From Porphyromonas pogonae (lineage in GTDB: Bacteria; Bacteroidota; Bacteroidia; Bacteroidales; Porphyromonadaceae), in assembly GCF_036320655.1 (NCBI RefSeq), contig NZ_CP143258.1:186001-250000 (forward strand): a stretch of 64,000 nucleotides of DNA, written 5' to 3'. Positions 46,265 through 54,896 of the stretch are shown piece after piece. The stretch's first letter is position 1. Each line of letters opens with the position of its first letter. A program made the translations under genes and the position numbers. The notes under the pieces were generated by a model. It was not told the origin of the DNA. It saw only the letters and a program-made list of their open reading frames with translations, and searched no databases.

Positions 46265-46843
46265 ATGGAAAAAAGTATCAAAGGCACAGCAACAGAGCAA
46301 AACCTGTTGAAGTCTTTTGCCGGAGAGTCGCAAGCTCGTATGAGATATACCTTCTTTGCCGTTGTGGCAAGAAAAGAAGGATTCGAGCAAATTGCCGCTA
46401 TCTTTGAAGAGACTGCCGATCAAGAAAAAGAACATGCCGAACGTTTCTTCTCTTATCTTGAGGGGGGCATGGTGGAGATCACTGCTGCGTTTCCTGCAGG
46501 TGTAGTCTCAACTACTGCTGAGAACCTGAAAGCTGCTGCTGAAGGCGAAAATGAAGAATGGAGTGATCTGTATCCTCATTTTGCAGAAGTGGCTGAGCAG
46601 GAGGGATTCCCTGAGATTGCCCGCTTGTGGAAATTCATTTCTGAAGTGGAAAAAATGCACGAAGAACGTTATTTGAAGTTGCTAAGCCGGGTGGAGGAGA
46701 ACGAAGTATTCTCACGTGACGAAGCTATCAAATGGCAATGCCGTAAGTGTGGTTATGTACACACAGGTAAAAACGCTCCTAAGATTTGTCCTTCATGTCG
46801 TCACGAACAGGCTTATTTTGAGCCTATGAAAGACAATTTATAA
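46265..46843 (+). CDS. rbr: Rubrerythrin
   Basis: The 192-residue protein has the N-terminal four-helix di-iron domain ([45 protein letters not shown], with further Glu/His ligands in [31 protein letters not shown]). The C-terminal rubredoxin-like domain has [29 protein letters not shown], with its two CxxC pairs. It reduces hydrogen peroxide, a typical defence of anaerobes. The in-frame extension upstream crosses the promoter and was rejected. A strong terminator follows. Confidence 0.97.
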   Translation: MEKSIKGTATEQNLLKSFAGESQARMRYTFFAVVARKEGFEQIAAIFEETADQEKEHAERFFSYLEGGMVEITAAFPAGVVSTTAENLKAAAEGENEEWSDLYPHFAEVAEQEGFPEIARLWKFISEVEKMHEERYLKLLSRVEENEVFSRDEAIKWQCRKCGYVHTGKNAPKICPSCRHEQAYFEPMKDNL

Positions 46844-46872
46844 TCAATTATTTTTTTCTCTTATTATGGCGC

Positions 46873-46910
46873 AAACCGCTTATTGATCGCAAATCAATAA
46901 GCGGTTTTTT
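46873..46910 (+). terminator. Rho-independent terminator of the rubrerythrin gene
   Basis: AAACCGCTTATTGAT pairs perfectly with ATCAATAAGCGGTTT, followed by TTT. Confidence 0.93.
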
Positions 46911-46949
46911 CAGAAATATATATCCTTTGTGGGAGTATAAATCTGTTTT

Positions 46950-47136
46950 GAGACTGTTGCATAGCAGGCAAATTGCTGCGTTGCTTGCGAGATTCGCACT
47001 TGGTCATTTACTGGAAGTAAACTCCCTGTGCGCTCACTCTTAGCGCCTTGCACTTTATCCTCTCTGCACGGTCAAAGTGTCTTTTGTCGGTTTTGCCTCC
47101 AAAATCCACGTGACTGTTGACTTTTGCAACAGTCTC
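46950..47136 (-). mobile_element. 187-bp MITE-like element, copy 4
   Basis: Flanked by GTTTT (46945-46949 and 47137-47141). Both ends begin GAGACTGTTGC. With copy 5 it shares several substitutions not seen in the other copies, such as TTGCTGCG and CGGTTTTGCC, forming a subfamily. Confidence 0.9.
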
Positions 47137-47389
47137 GTTTTGAGTTTTACGAAATATATTTTTATGTTGATACTTTCACCCAAAAGTGTGTAAGCATCAA
47201 GGATGTTATCTTAGATTTTTAAAGGGAAAAAGAATAACAATAATGAGACTTACACAAGTGCAATTTAAGCGAAATTGTTTCGGATTTGATTACTTCCCCA
47301 CAAGGGTAAAGCGTTTGATGGAATTTTGTTTCAACCTGCTACATGTTGTTTTTTCTACCCTTTGAAGCTTCATTTCATAAAAAAGCACG

Positions 47390-47430
47390 CCATAATGAGA
47401 CTGTTGCAAAAGTCAACAGTCTCATTATGG
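47390..47430. repeat. Solo MITE-end hairpin with extended perfect stem
   Basis: A 17-bp perfect stem (CCATAATGAGACTGTTG and its complement) with a 7-nt loop contains the same 27-bp core as the terminal hairpin of the 187-bp elements. The flanks extend the palindrome and are not direct repeats, so this is not a simple insertion of the 27-bp unit. Confidence 0.65.
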
Positions 47431-47570
47431 GCAAATCAGAGTACAAAGTCAACTTGATAATTTCAACTCTGCTATGAGCAACGTCTCTGCCTCCTTCGTG
47501 GAGAAGGAGGGGCAGGAGGATTGATGATAGTAAAATCAATCAAAACACATCACAAAAAACACTATAGTAG

Positions 47571-47744
47571 GAAAGGTCAGCCCCCTCTACCTCCATCGTC
47601 AAGGTTTTCTACAAGCCGAGAGTATATCCGAATTCTCAATTGAGCTATGCTGAGGCGAGAAAACCTGCAATCTTGTTGAAGGGAGATGCAGCAACTTGGA
47701 CTGCATTTTCGAAGGGAGATTATCTCCTCCACAAAAAATTGTGA
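47571..47744 (+). pseudogene. C-terminal gene fragment, possibly SymE-like
   Basis: An open frame without a start codon encodes VFYKPRVYPNSQLSYAEARK followed by PAILLKGDAATWTAFSKGDYLLHKKL. The pattern of a basic strand followed by ILLKGD is reminiscent of SymE-type proteins, but the usual WLxxAGF ending is not present, so the assignment is weak. A frameshifted relative is visible at about 26545-26650. Confidence 0.35.
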
Positions 47745-47861
47745 AAATCAAAAAAACGCTCAAACTCTGCGTTAGAAAAAAATCCCCGTAAGCCCCCCAA
47801 GCAAGCGATGAGAGAGATACGCCAAACCCGAAAAGAGAATAGCAGTAATAATTATGGTATA

Positions 47862-48560
47862 TTATTTGAACTTCTCCAATTGTCCTATGAGCAGCTTTAC
47901 GCCTCGTCCTGCTCCTGCAGTGATCTGTATGATATCGTCGCGATAAGAACTTTGTACAGGCTTAGGGTCTATAAGAAAAATAGGAGTATGAGGCTGTGCA
48001 TAGGCCAAAAGACCGGCAGCAGGGTAGACATTGAGCGAAGTGCCCACGACTACAAGAATATCAGCGTCAGAGACGGCTTCAGCGGCGGGCGCCATCATAG
48101 GCACGGGCTCTCCAAACCACACGATGAAAGGACGGAGCTGACTACCATCAGGAGCCAAATCGCCTATTTTGAGATAGGGGTGAAGAGGATCGACATCATA
48201 AGTGACGTATTCGTTTTTGACGGAACGATTTTTCATCAGCTCTCCATGAAGGTGAATGACGTGCGAGCTCCCTGCTCGCTCATGCAGGTTGTCCACATTC
48301 TGTGTAACCACTGTGACCTGAAAGTCTTTTTCCAATTCCGCTATGTCATAATGTCCCGCATTAGGTTCACACCCAACATAATCCCTGCGACGCTGGTTAT
48401 AAAACTCCAACACCAAAGCGGGATCTCTCTCAAAACCTTCAATGGAAGCCACATCTTCCACCCGATGTTTTTCCCACAATCCGTCACTGTCTCTGAAGGT
48501 AGATATACCGCTTTCGGCACTCATGCCTGCACCACTTAGTACAACTAATTTCTTTTTCAT
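47862..48560 (-). CDS. cobB: NAD-dependent protein deacylase (Sir2 family, CobB-like)
   Basis: The 232-residue sirtuin has the NAD-binding start LSGAGMSAESGISTFRDSDGLWE, the catalytic TQNVDNLHERAGSSHVIHLHGE with its His, and VWFGEPVPMM plus VGTSLNVYPAAGL. FYNQRRRDY matches the Tyr-x-x-Arg motif of class III sirtuins such as E. coli CobB, suggesting activity on succinyl as well as acetyl lysine (inference). The zinc cysteines of longer sirtuins are absent, as in other short class III members. Confidence 0.93.
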   Translation of the reverse strand: MKKKLVVLSGAGMSAESGISTFRDSDGLWEKHRVEDVASIEGFERDPALVLEFYNQRRRDYVGCEPNAGHYDIAELEKDFQVTVVTQNVDNLHERAGSSHVIHLHGELMKNRSVKNEYVTYDVDPLHPYLKIGDLAPDGSQLRPFIVWFGEPVPMMAPAAEAVSDADILVVVGTSLNVYPAAGLLAYAQPHTPIFLIDPKPVQSSYRDDIIQITAGAGRGVKLLIGQLEKFK

Positions 48561-48936
48561 CTTGATATTTAGCTAAGTCACCGTTTTGAAATTATTTGAT
48601 GATTCTTCTTATGCACGATTTGGGCAAAGGTTATTGAGAGAGCATCTGCCTCCCCGCACAGCCCTTTCTCCTATATAGAGCCAAGCATTTGTTGTCTCCC
48701 GTAACATATTCTCGTTTATTTGCTTGAGGGTCTGATCCCTTTAAGTTATAATGAATGCACCATTATTTATCAGTCACGTTGACTTCGAGTTTATTTACGC
48801 CTACCCATAAAGTTACGAAATATAACCCAATCACCGGGTTGCCCTACACCGAGTTATACAAATCATCTTATAGCTCAAATCGGGCTCTTAGTTTTATTGG
48901 AAAAAGCCGGATGATACAAGGTTCAAACTTTGCCTC

Positions 48937-48999
48937 CATCAACTTCAAAGATTGATGAGGTCATTCTCAAAAATTGATGAGGTCATTCTCAAAGATTGA
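48937..48999 (-). repeat. 22-bp tandem repeats, inverted relative to 31375-31440
   Basis: Two full units and one partial unit read on the minus strand as TCAAT(C/T)TTTGAGAATGACC with the same flanking bases as the array at 31375. Confidence 0.75.
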
Positions 49000-49066
49000 T
49001 ACGATCACTTTTTGGGGAGGAGACATTTCAGAAAAAAAGCAAACTGGATGTGATTATGTCTCTTGA

Positions 49067-49253
49067 GAGACTGTTGCATAGCAGGCCAATTGCTGCGTTG
49101 CTTGCGAGATTCGCACTTGATCATTTACTGGAAGTAAACTCCCTGTGCGCTCACTCTTAGCGCCTTGTACCTTATCCTCTCTGCACGGTCAAAGTGTCTT
49201 TTGTCGGTTTTGCCTCCAAAATCCACGAGACTGTTGATTTTTGCAACAGTCTC
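49067..49253 (-). mobile_element. 187-bp MITE-like element, copy 5
   Basis: Flanked by CTTGA (49062-49066 and 49254-49258). Same subfamily as copy 4. Confidence 0.9.
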
Positions 49254-49326
49254 CTTGAGCAAATCTTTTTTACAGCAAACTTACGTAAGCAAAGGTTAAG
49301 TTATAAAATTCTATCAAATGAAGCAT

Positions 49327-49334
49327 TAACTTTG
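49327..49334 (+). promoter_or_regulatory. Putative -7 box of the acyltransferase gene
   Basis: TAACTTTG matches TAnnTTTG, 26 nt before the ATG at 49361. Confidence 0.5.
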
Positions 49335-49360
49335 CCCCTGCAAATGAATTAGAAGCAGAT

Positions 49361-50359
49361 ATGAATGCCAAAAGAAATATAGCCATAGACACTCTACGCA
49401 CCATAGCCATCATCATGGTGATCACGATACATACCTGTGGACAGTATGTAGTAGAAAGTGATGTTGTGGATGCTAACTACCACATAGCTGCGGCCTTCGA
49501 AAGTATAGTACAGATGGGTGTACCTCTTTTTATCATGATCAGCGGGGCTTTTGTTTTGGGTCGTGACGAACCGTGGGGGACATTTTATCACAAAAGACTG
49601 ACTCATATTCTTTATCCTCTACTCTTTTGGCTACCGGCAAACTGGATATGGGTATGGATCAAAAATGGCTCCATAGAGCCTTTGGTCAATGTTTTTTTCA
49701 AAGGCCAATCATTTATGCATCTATGGTTCTTGGTAATGTTGATAGGACTATATCTTATCACTCCCCTACTGAATGAAATGCTGCGTCGTCTTACAACAGC
49801 AATCAGGCTTTGGATTGCCACCGCAGCATTCCTTCTTATAGGGATTGCTTCACATTATTATAACTACTATTACTCGACAACCCCCTTCTTTCCTTTTCTT
49901 TTTATGGATTACATCGGCTACTTTCTTGCCGGCTATACCATCCGTAAATACCCACCTCTCAGGTGGGGCATACCGCTGATTGTAATCTACACGGCCTCGG
50001 TATGTGGGCTCTACTTCATAGTCGCTTGCAATAATCATATACCTAAGGTCTTTTATGTGTATGACAATCTGCATCCGTTGATCGTGACAGGCAGTCTTGT
50101 TCTTTACGGTCTATTTTACACAAGTTGGGGACAAAATATGAAGGCAAATATACTATCCCGCATGCACGCTGATGTATTGGGAGTGTATCTCATTCATTTG
50201 ATAATCCTCAATATTGTAACCAAAGCCATAGTAATGACAGTACCTCAAGTAATGAATTCAGCATTGCTGAGCACCATAGTTCGCATAACATTTGTTTATC
50301 TGATATCACTGCTCGTGATTCGTCTGATGAAGAAGCTCAAAATAAAGCATATCATCTAA
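49361..50359 (+). CDS. Acyltransferase 3 family membrane protein
   Basis: The 332-residue protein has about ten membrane segments and the family start RNIAIDTLRTIAIIMVITIHTCGQYV with the conserved His, followed by VPLFIMISGAFVLG and HLWFLVMLIGLYLITPLL. Such O-acyltransferases add acetyl or other acyl groups to surface sugars or lipids. The substrate cannot be inferred because the gene stands alone. Confidence 0.9.
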   Translation: MNAKRNIAIDTLRTIAIIMVITIHTCGQYVVESDVVDANYHIAAAFESIVQMGVPLFIMISGAFVLGRDEPWGTFYHKRLTHILYPLLFWLPANWIWVWIKNGSIEPLVNVFFKGQSFMHLWFLVMLIGLYLITPLLNEMLRRLTTAIRLWIATAAFLLIGIASHYYNYYYSTTPFFPFLFMDYIGYFLAGYTIRKYPPLRWGIPLIVIYTASVCGLYFIVACNNHIPKVFYVYDNLHPLIVTGSLVLYGLFYTSWGQNMKANILSRMHADVLGVYLIHLIILNIVTKAIVMTVPQVMNSALLSTIVRITFVYLISLLVIRLMKKLKIKHII

Positions 50360-50619
50360 CGAGGCGGGGAGATATCCTATTCCCCCCTTTACATAGTATC
50401 TCTTTATTACGGAGTAGATCCTAAGAAAAAGTTAGTCCTAACATCAACTTGGGTGTCATTTGACATAGCTTGCAAATAAAGATGTAAAATCCTACAAGCA
50501 TTATTTAAAAACCTAAAGAGTAAAAACGATGTAGAACTCACTGTCGATATATAAGGTATATCTTGGTGAGACATGTTTTATATGCCCTCTTTGCACTTGA
50601 ACAATCGTAAAAAATTTGT

Positions 50620-50626
50620 TACTTTG
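50620..50626 (+). promoter_or_regulatory. Putative -7 box of the pyrH promoter
   Basis: TACTTTG, one base shorter than TAnnTTTG, preceded by TTG in CACTTGAAC, lies 27 nt before the pyrH ATG. Confidence 0.4.
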
Positions 50627-50652
50627 CAGAAAGACTTACATTCGTACGTAAT

Positions 50653-51369
50653 ATGGGAAAATACAAACGTGTACTGCTCAAACTGAGCGGAGAATCTCTT
50701 ATGGGACGTCAGCAATATGGTATTGACGCCGATAGATTGGACGATTATGCCCGGGATATTAAGATCGCCCATGAGGATATGAATACTCAAGTGGCTATAG
50801 TAATAGGGGGTGGAAACATCTTCCGCGGGCTTAGTGGTGCTACCAAAGGATTCGACAGAGTAAAAGGTGACCAAATGGGTATGTTGGCTACGGTGATAAA
50901 CAGTTTGGCACTGAGCTCTGCCCTTACCTCAATAGGTGTAAAAAACAGAGTACTCACGGCTATCCGTATGGAGCCCATAGGTGAATATTACAATAAATGG
51001 CGAGCTATTGAACTGATGGAAGCCGGTGAGGTGGTGATCTTGTCCGGAGGTACAGGTAATCCTTTCTTTACCACAGATACAGGTTCATCCCTGAGAGGTA
51101 TTGAAGTAGAAGCGGATGTCATGCTCAAAGGCACACGGGTTGATGGTATTTATACGGCAGATCCGGAAAAGGATGCTACAGCCACGAAATTTGATCGCAT
51201 CACTTATGACGAGATTTATCGTAGAGGACTCAAGGTAATGGATCTTACCGCCACAACGATGTGCAAGGAAAACAACCTTCCTATTGTGGTGTTTGATATG
51301 GATACGCCCGGTAATCTGCTCAAAGTGCTAAAAGGCGATAATATCGGCACCTATGTATGCAATGAATAA
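50653..51369 (+). CDS. pyrH: Uridylate kinase
   Basis: The 238-residue amino-acid-kinase-fold enzyme phosphorylates UMP to UDP. It starts YKRVLLKLSGESLMG and contains VAIVIGGGNIFRG, KGDQMGMLATVINSLAL and VVILSGGTGNPFFTTDTGSSLRGIEVEADVMLKGT. It is followed after 48 bp by frr, the widespread pyrH-frr order. Confidence 0.97.
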   Translation: MGKYKRVLLKLSGESLMGRQQYGIDADRLDDYARDIKIAHEDMNTQVAIVIGGGNIFRGLSGATKGFDRVKGDQMGMLATVINSLALSSALTSIGVKNRVLTAIRMEPIGEYYNKWRAIELMEAGEVVILSGGTGNPFFTTDTGSSLRGIEVEADVMLKGTRVDGIYTADPEKDATATKFDRITYDEIYRRGLKVMDLTATTMCKENNLPIVVFDMDTPGNLLKVLKGDNIGTYVCNE

Positions 51370-51417
51370 TATAGTTAGTAAATAGAAACAAATCGATAAT
51401 AAAAAGAAGTGATCATT

Positions 51418-51981
51418 ATGAGCGAGATGAGCAACTATACATCAAAAGCGGCAGAGAACATGGAGAAGGCCGTGGAGTACCTGGACGAGCAGCTCTCAAG
51501 AGTGCGTGCAGGCAAAGCTAATCCCAAAATTCTGGATGGTATCGTAGTGGAATATTACGGCAACAGCACACCCTTGTCGCAAGTAGCGTCTGTGACCATA
51601 CCCGATGCCAAAACTATCATTATCACTCCTTGGGAAAAGCAGTTGATCAAGGAGATAGAGAAGGCTATCATCAACTCACCCTTAGGAATCACGCCCGAAA
51701 ACAACGGCGAGCTGATCCGTTTGGGTATCCCACCTCTGACAGAAGATCGACGTAAAGAGCTGGTGAAGCAAACTAAAGCAGAATCAGAAGAGGCTAAGAT
51801 CAGAGTACGCAATGCCCGACGTGATGCTATAGACAGTGTGAAAAAGAGTATAAAAGCTGACGGCACACCGGAGGATGTAGCAAAAGATACGGAAAACGAA
51901 ATACAAAAGATACATGATAAATATATCAAGCGTATTGACGATCTTTTTGCTGAGAAAGAAAAAGAAATCATGACCGTGTAA
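51418..51981 (+). CDS. frr: Ribosome recycling factor
   Basis: The 187-residue protein has [50 protein letters not shown] and [31 protein letters not shown], the standard RRF blocks. With EF-G it splits post-termination ribosomes. A GTG three codons earlier is possible, but the ATG at 51418 fits the family better. Confidence 0.97.
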   Translation: MSEMSNYTSKAAENMEKAVEYLDEQLSRVRAGKANPKILDGIVVEYYGNSTPLSQVASVTIPDAKTIIITPWEKQLIKEIEKAIINSPLGITPENNGELIRLGIPPLTEDRRKELVKQTKAESEEAKIRVRNARRDAIDSVKKSIKADGTPEDVAKDTENEIQKIHDKYIKRIDDLFAEKEKEIMTV

Positions 51982-52098
51982 TACACAAATCATCGGTACA
52001 AAGACAAATAAATACATCATAAGGAGATTAAAGTGAGGACGGCTGATGTGCTCCCTCTTCTTTAATCTCTTTTTTAATGAAAAAGTAAAGAGCAAGGC

Positions 52099-53058
52099 AT
52101 GGATTTAATAGAAGGACTGGTCATCAAAAATACAGGAAGCCACTATCTGGTCAGATGTCATGACGAGGTAGAGCGAGCTTGCATGGCCAAAGGTAATCTG
52201 CGCCTCAAAGGTATACGCTCCACAAATCCCATTACGGTGGGGGATCATGTCCTTGTGGATAAAGAGAGTGGCAATAATATGGGCGTATTCTATATCAAAG
52301 AGATACTTCCCCGCCACAACTACATCATCAGACGAGCCTCCAACCTCTCCAAACAATCGCATATCCTTGCAGCCAACCTTGACAATTCGTTTCTGGTGTG
52401 CACAATATCGCGCCCGGAGACAAGCACCACTTTTATTGATCGGTTCTTAGCTACCGCCGAGGCGTATAGAGTACCCACTGAGATCATATTCAACAAGATA
52501 GATGCTTACGACCAAGACGAACTGAGATATATGGAAATGCTTATTGATCTGTACAGCTACGTCGGCTATCCCTGCCACCGCATATCGGCTGTCACGGGAG
52601 AAGGCATAGAAGAGATCAAAGAGCAACTCCTGGGTAAGATCACCCTCCTGAGCGGTCACTCGGGAGTGGGCAAAAGCACTCTTATCAATGCACTGGTGCC
52701 CGAAGCACATCTCAAAACATCCGAGATATCGGAAGTTCACGAGACAGGCATGCACACCACTACATTCTCGCAGATGATTCGCTTAGGCGATGAGCACGAG
52801 CATGGTTATCTTATCGATACACCAGGCATCAAAGGATTCGGCACATTGGATATGGACACGGCAGAGGTATCCCATTACTTTCCGGAAATATTCGAAATAT
52901 CCCATCAGTGTCGTTTCAGCAATTGCACCCACACCCACGAACCGGGATGCGCTGTGAGAGCCGCACTGGAGCGGCATGAGATAGCTGAGAGCAGGTACAC
53001 CAGCTACCTGAGCATTATGGAGGATAAAGACGAATCGAAATACAGACCGGAATTCTGA
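52099..53058 (+). CDS. rsgA: Ribosome biogenesis GTPase RsgA
   Basis: The 319-residue protein has an N-terminal OB-fold and a circularly permuted GTPase domain: G4 FNKID comes first (about residue 132), then G1 [10 protein letters not shown] (about 190), then G3 [11 protein letters not shown]-terminal zinc motif [14 protein letters not shown] follows. It helps late maturation of the 30S subunit. It lies 117 bp after frr. A terminator hairpin overlaps its stop codon. Confidence 0.96.
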   Translation: MDLIEGLVIKNTGSHYLVRCHDEVERACMAKGNLRLKGIRSTNPITVGDHVLVDKESGNNMGVFYIKEILPRHNYIIRRASNLSKQSHILAANLDNSFLVCTISRPETSTTFIDRFLATAEAYRVPTEIIFNKIDAYDQDELRYMEMLIDLYSYVGYPCHRISAVTGEGIEEIKEQLLGKITLLSGHSGVGKSTLINALVPEAHLKTSEISEVHETGMHTTTFSQMIRLGDEHEHGYLIDTPGIKGFGTLDMDTAEVSHYFPEIFEISHQCRFSNCTHTHEPGCAVRAALERHEIAESRYTSYLSIMEDKDESKYRPEF

Positions 53059-53075
53059 CGAATTTCGGTCTTTTT
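53045..53075 (+). terminator. Terminator overlapping the rsgA stop codon
   Basis: GACCGGAATT and AATTTCGGTC form a stem with one G-T pair, followed by TTTTT. The stem begins inside the last codons of rsgA. Confidence 0.8.
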
Positions 53076-53133
53076 ATAAACAATTGGCTTTACCCGATTA
53101 TTATTGTAATAAATACCAATCAACTTACACTGT

Positions 53134-54075
53134 ATGGGCAAGCAAGATTTATCAATAAGCAGACTAATACACCCTAAAGCGGGAAGCAAAGTAAACGTTG
53201 CCAAGCTAAACACCGGATATACCGGGAAAATAAAGACCAAAGAAGACGGCAAAAGACTGCTCAAAGAAAACATTGAAGAGTTGCAAGAGCTGCAAGACGA
53301 GCTATATGCCTCAGACAAATACTCCTTGTTGCTCATATTCCAAGCCATGGATGCAGCTGGCAAAGACGGTACCATAGCACATGTGATGACTGGTGTAAAC
53401 CCACAAGGTTGCCAAGTGTTCAGTTTCAAGCAACCATCGGCAGAGGAGTTGGATCATGACTTTATGTGGCGATGCTACAAAGCTCTACCCGAGAGGGGAC
53501 GTATAGGTATCTTCAATCGGAGTTACTATGAGGAGGTATTGATTACACGTGTGCACCCAGAGCTGATACTCAAGCAGAAACTCCCCGGCATCGACACGGC
53601 GGAAGATATAGATGACAAGTTCTTTGAGCATCGGTATGAGAGTATTAATGATATGGAGAAGCACCTCACACGTAATGGGACGATAATACTGAAGTTCTTT
53701 CTCAACGTTTCATCGGAAACTCAGAAGAAACGCTTTCTCTCGCGTATAGACGATCCGGCAAAAAACTGGAAATTCTCGGCTGCCGATATCAAAGAACGTG
53801 ATTTTTGGTCTGATTACATGAAAGCCTATTCGGATATGATCACTGCTACCAACACAGAATATGCGCCCTGGTACATCATCCCTGCCGATCATAAGTGGTT
53901 TATGAGGCTTGCGGTAAGCAATATTATTGTAAACAGGCTAAGCGAACTGGAGCTAAAATTTCCTCAACTCGAACAAAAAGATCTTGATAATCTAAATTCA
54001 TATCGTGACATACTCCTTAATGCAAAAGAACTTCTCAAAGACAACGAAGATATACCCCAAATAGAGATTAACTAA
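53134..54075 (+). CDS. ppk2: Polyphosphate kinase 2 family protein
   Basis: The 313-residue PPK2 has the Walker A loop in LLLIFQAMDAAGKDGTIAHVM and the conserved GVNPQGCQVFSFKQPSAEELDHDFMWRCYKALPERGRIGIFNRSYYEEVLITRVHPE. RFLSRIDDPAKNWKFSAADIKERDFWSDYMKAYSDM provides the lid. It transfers phosphate between polyphosphate and nucleotides; class (ADP- or AMP-using) is not decided here. MITE-like copy 6 begins 15 bp after its stop. Confidence 0.93.
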   Translation: MGKQDLSISRLIHPKAGSKVNVAKLNTGYTGKIKTKEDGKRLLKENIEELQELQDELYASDKYSLLLIFQAMDAAGKDGTIAHVMTGVNPQGCQVFSFKQPSAEELDHDFMWRCYKALPERGRIGIFNRSYYEEVLITRVHPELILKQKLPGIDTAEDIDDKFFEHRYESINDMEKHLTRNGTIILKFFLNVSSETQKKRFLSRIDDPAKNWKFSAADIKERDFWSDYMKAYSDMITATNTEYAPWYIIPADHKWFMRLAVSNIIVNRLSELELKFPQLEQKDLDNLNSYRDILLNAKELLKDNEDIPQIEIN

Positions 54076-54090
54076 ACTGTAAAGTAAAAG

Positions 54091-54277
54091 GAGACTGTTG
54101 CAAAAGTCAACAGTCTCGTTGATTTTGGAGGCAAAGCCGACAAAAGACACTTTGACCGGGCAGAGAAGGTAAAGTGCAAGGCGCTAAGAGTGAGTGCACA
54201 GGGAGTTTACTTGAGGTAAATGACCAAGCGCGAATCTCGAAAGCAAGGAAGCAATTTGCCTGCTATGCAACGGTCTC
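54091..54277 (+). mobile_element. 187-bp MITE-like element, copy 6
   Basis: Flanked by AAAAG (54086-54090 and 54278-54282). It lies between the ppk2 stop codon and a strong terminator at 54297, so it becomes part of the ppk2 3' untranslated region if ppk2 uses that terminator. Confidence 0.9.
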
Positions 54278-54296
54278 AAAAGACTTTAGCAAAAAG

Positions 54297-54347
54297 CGGA
54301 GCAACCTCCATGCATATACACTATGCAGAGGTTGCTCCGTCTTTTTT
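54297..54347 (+). terminator. Rho-independent terminator, probably of ppk2
   Basis: CGGAGCAACCTC pairs with GAGGTTGCTCCG, followed by TCTTTTTT. Confidence 0.88.
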
Positions 54348-54386
54348 GTAGGAATATCGTAGTCAGGCAGCCTACCGCAAGCACTG

Positions 54387-54794
54387 CTACTTCTCCTTAT
54401 TCTTGATAAGCAGACAGCTTATCAGGAGCGAAAGACCTCCAAAAAGCATCATAGAAGCCAATAGAATAATATCTGTGTCGAGGTATCTATCTCCGAAATA
54501 TTCCACCCAATAAGAACGGATAGAGATAATCAGCCAAAAGCCTACCACAGCACCCAAGCCAACACCCATAAGCAAAGCAGAGATGCGGATCCACCTGTTG
54601 TTGGAGCTTGTAGCACTAAAATCCGAAGTTTTGTAACTTTTCCACAAGTTCTCCGCAGATATCTGTAAGTTGGGATTGTCCTTACTCAGGTCCAACATAC
54701 GCATGCGTTCGTTACGACGAACATACAATTCAAAAATCTTATAGATAAAGTAGAAAATGATTCCTACTATTATCGAAGCAAACAAACTACCCAT
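54387..54794 (-). CDS. Membrane protein of the DUF6249-like type, sigma-linked
   Basis: The 135-residue protein starts MGSLFASIIVGIIFYFIYKI, with an N-terminal membrane anchor, a charged middle (ELYVRRNERMRMLDLSKDNPNLQISAENLW) and two more membrane segments (ISALLMGVGLGAVVGFWLII and IILLASMMLFGGLSLLISCLL). Its function is unknown; the family name is a tentative recognition. It is divergent from the ECF sigma gene and has its own ECF-type promoter (54825-54855), so it is very likely part of that sigma regulon. Confidence 0.8.
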   Translation of the reverse strand: MGSLFASIIVGIIFYFIYKIFELYVRRNERMRMLDLSKDNPNLQISAENLWKSYKTSDFSATSSNNRWIRISALLMGVGLGAVVGFWLIISIRSYWVEYFGDRYLDTDIILLASMMLFGGLSLLISCLLIKNKEK

Positions 54795-54824
54795 ATTTTT
54801 TATACTTTTAATTAATAATCTGCC

Positions 54825-54855
54825 ATTTAGACGCAACTCTAAGAATAAGGTTACA
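54825..54855 (-). promoter_or_regulatory. ECF-type promoter of the divergent membrane gene
   Basis: The minus strand reads TGTAACC, 14 nt, GCGTCTAAAT. This is identical in both boxes and in spacing to the promoter facing the sigma gene. The predicted leader is about 30 nt. Confidence 0.75.
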
Positions 54856-54859
54856 ACGA

Positions 54860-54890
54860 TGTAACCAATTTTATTCCATAGCGTCTAAAT
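54860..54890 (+). promoter_or_regulatory. ECF-type promoter of the sigma factor gene
   Basis: TGTAACC (54860-54866), 14 nt, GCGTCTAAAT (54881-54890). The -35 boxes of the two divergent promoters together form the palindrome GGTTACAACGATGTAACC (54849-54866). The ATG at 54897 leaves almost no leader, so the sigma mRNA may be nearly leaderless. Confidence 0.75.
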
Positions 54891-54896
54891 AACAAA

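Larger units (their letters stand above)
46911..47861. other. Gene-poor region between rubrerythrin and the sirtuin
   Basis: Nearly 1 kb holding MITE-like copy 4 (46950-47136), a solo terminal hairpin (47390-47430) and a gene fragment (47571-47744). The gap 47137-47389 shows no gene. Confidence 0.6.
48561..49360. other. Intergenic region with tandem repeats and a MITE copy
   Basis: It holds 22-bp tandem repeats (48937-48999), MITE-like copy 5 (49067-49253) and a -7 box TAACTTTG at 49327-49334 for the acyltransferase gene. No gene is seen; a 66-codon frame crossing the repeats is not credible. Confidence 0.6.

Noticed and set aside
47808-48539. 243-codon plus-strand ORF opposite the sirtuin gene
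   Set aside because: It is the antisense shadow of a clear Sir2 gene, and the translation shows no domain.
54174-54362. 62-codon ORF crossing MITE copy 6 (a similar one crosses copy 7)
   Set aside because: The frame is created by the 187-bp element and runs out into unrelated flanks with different C-termini; no family resemblance and no start signals.
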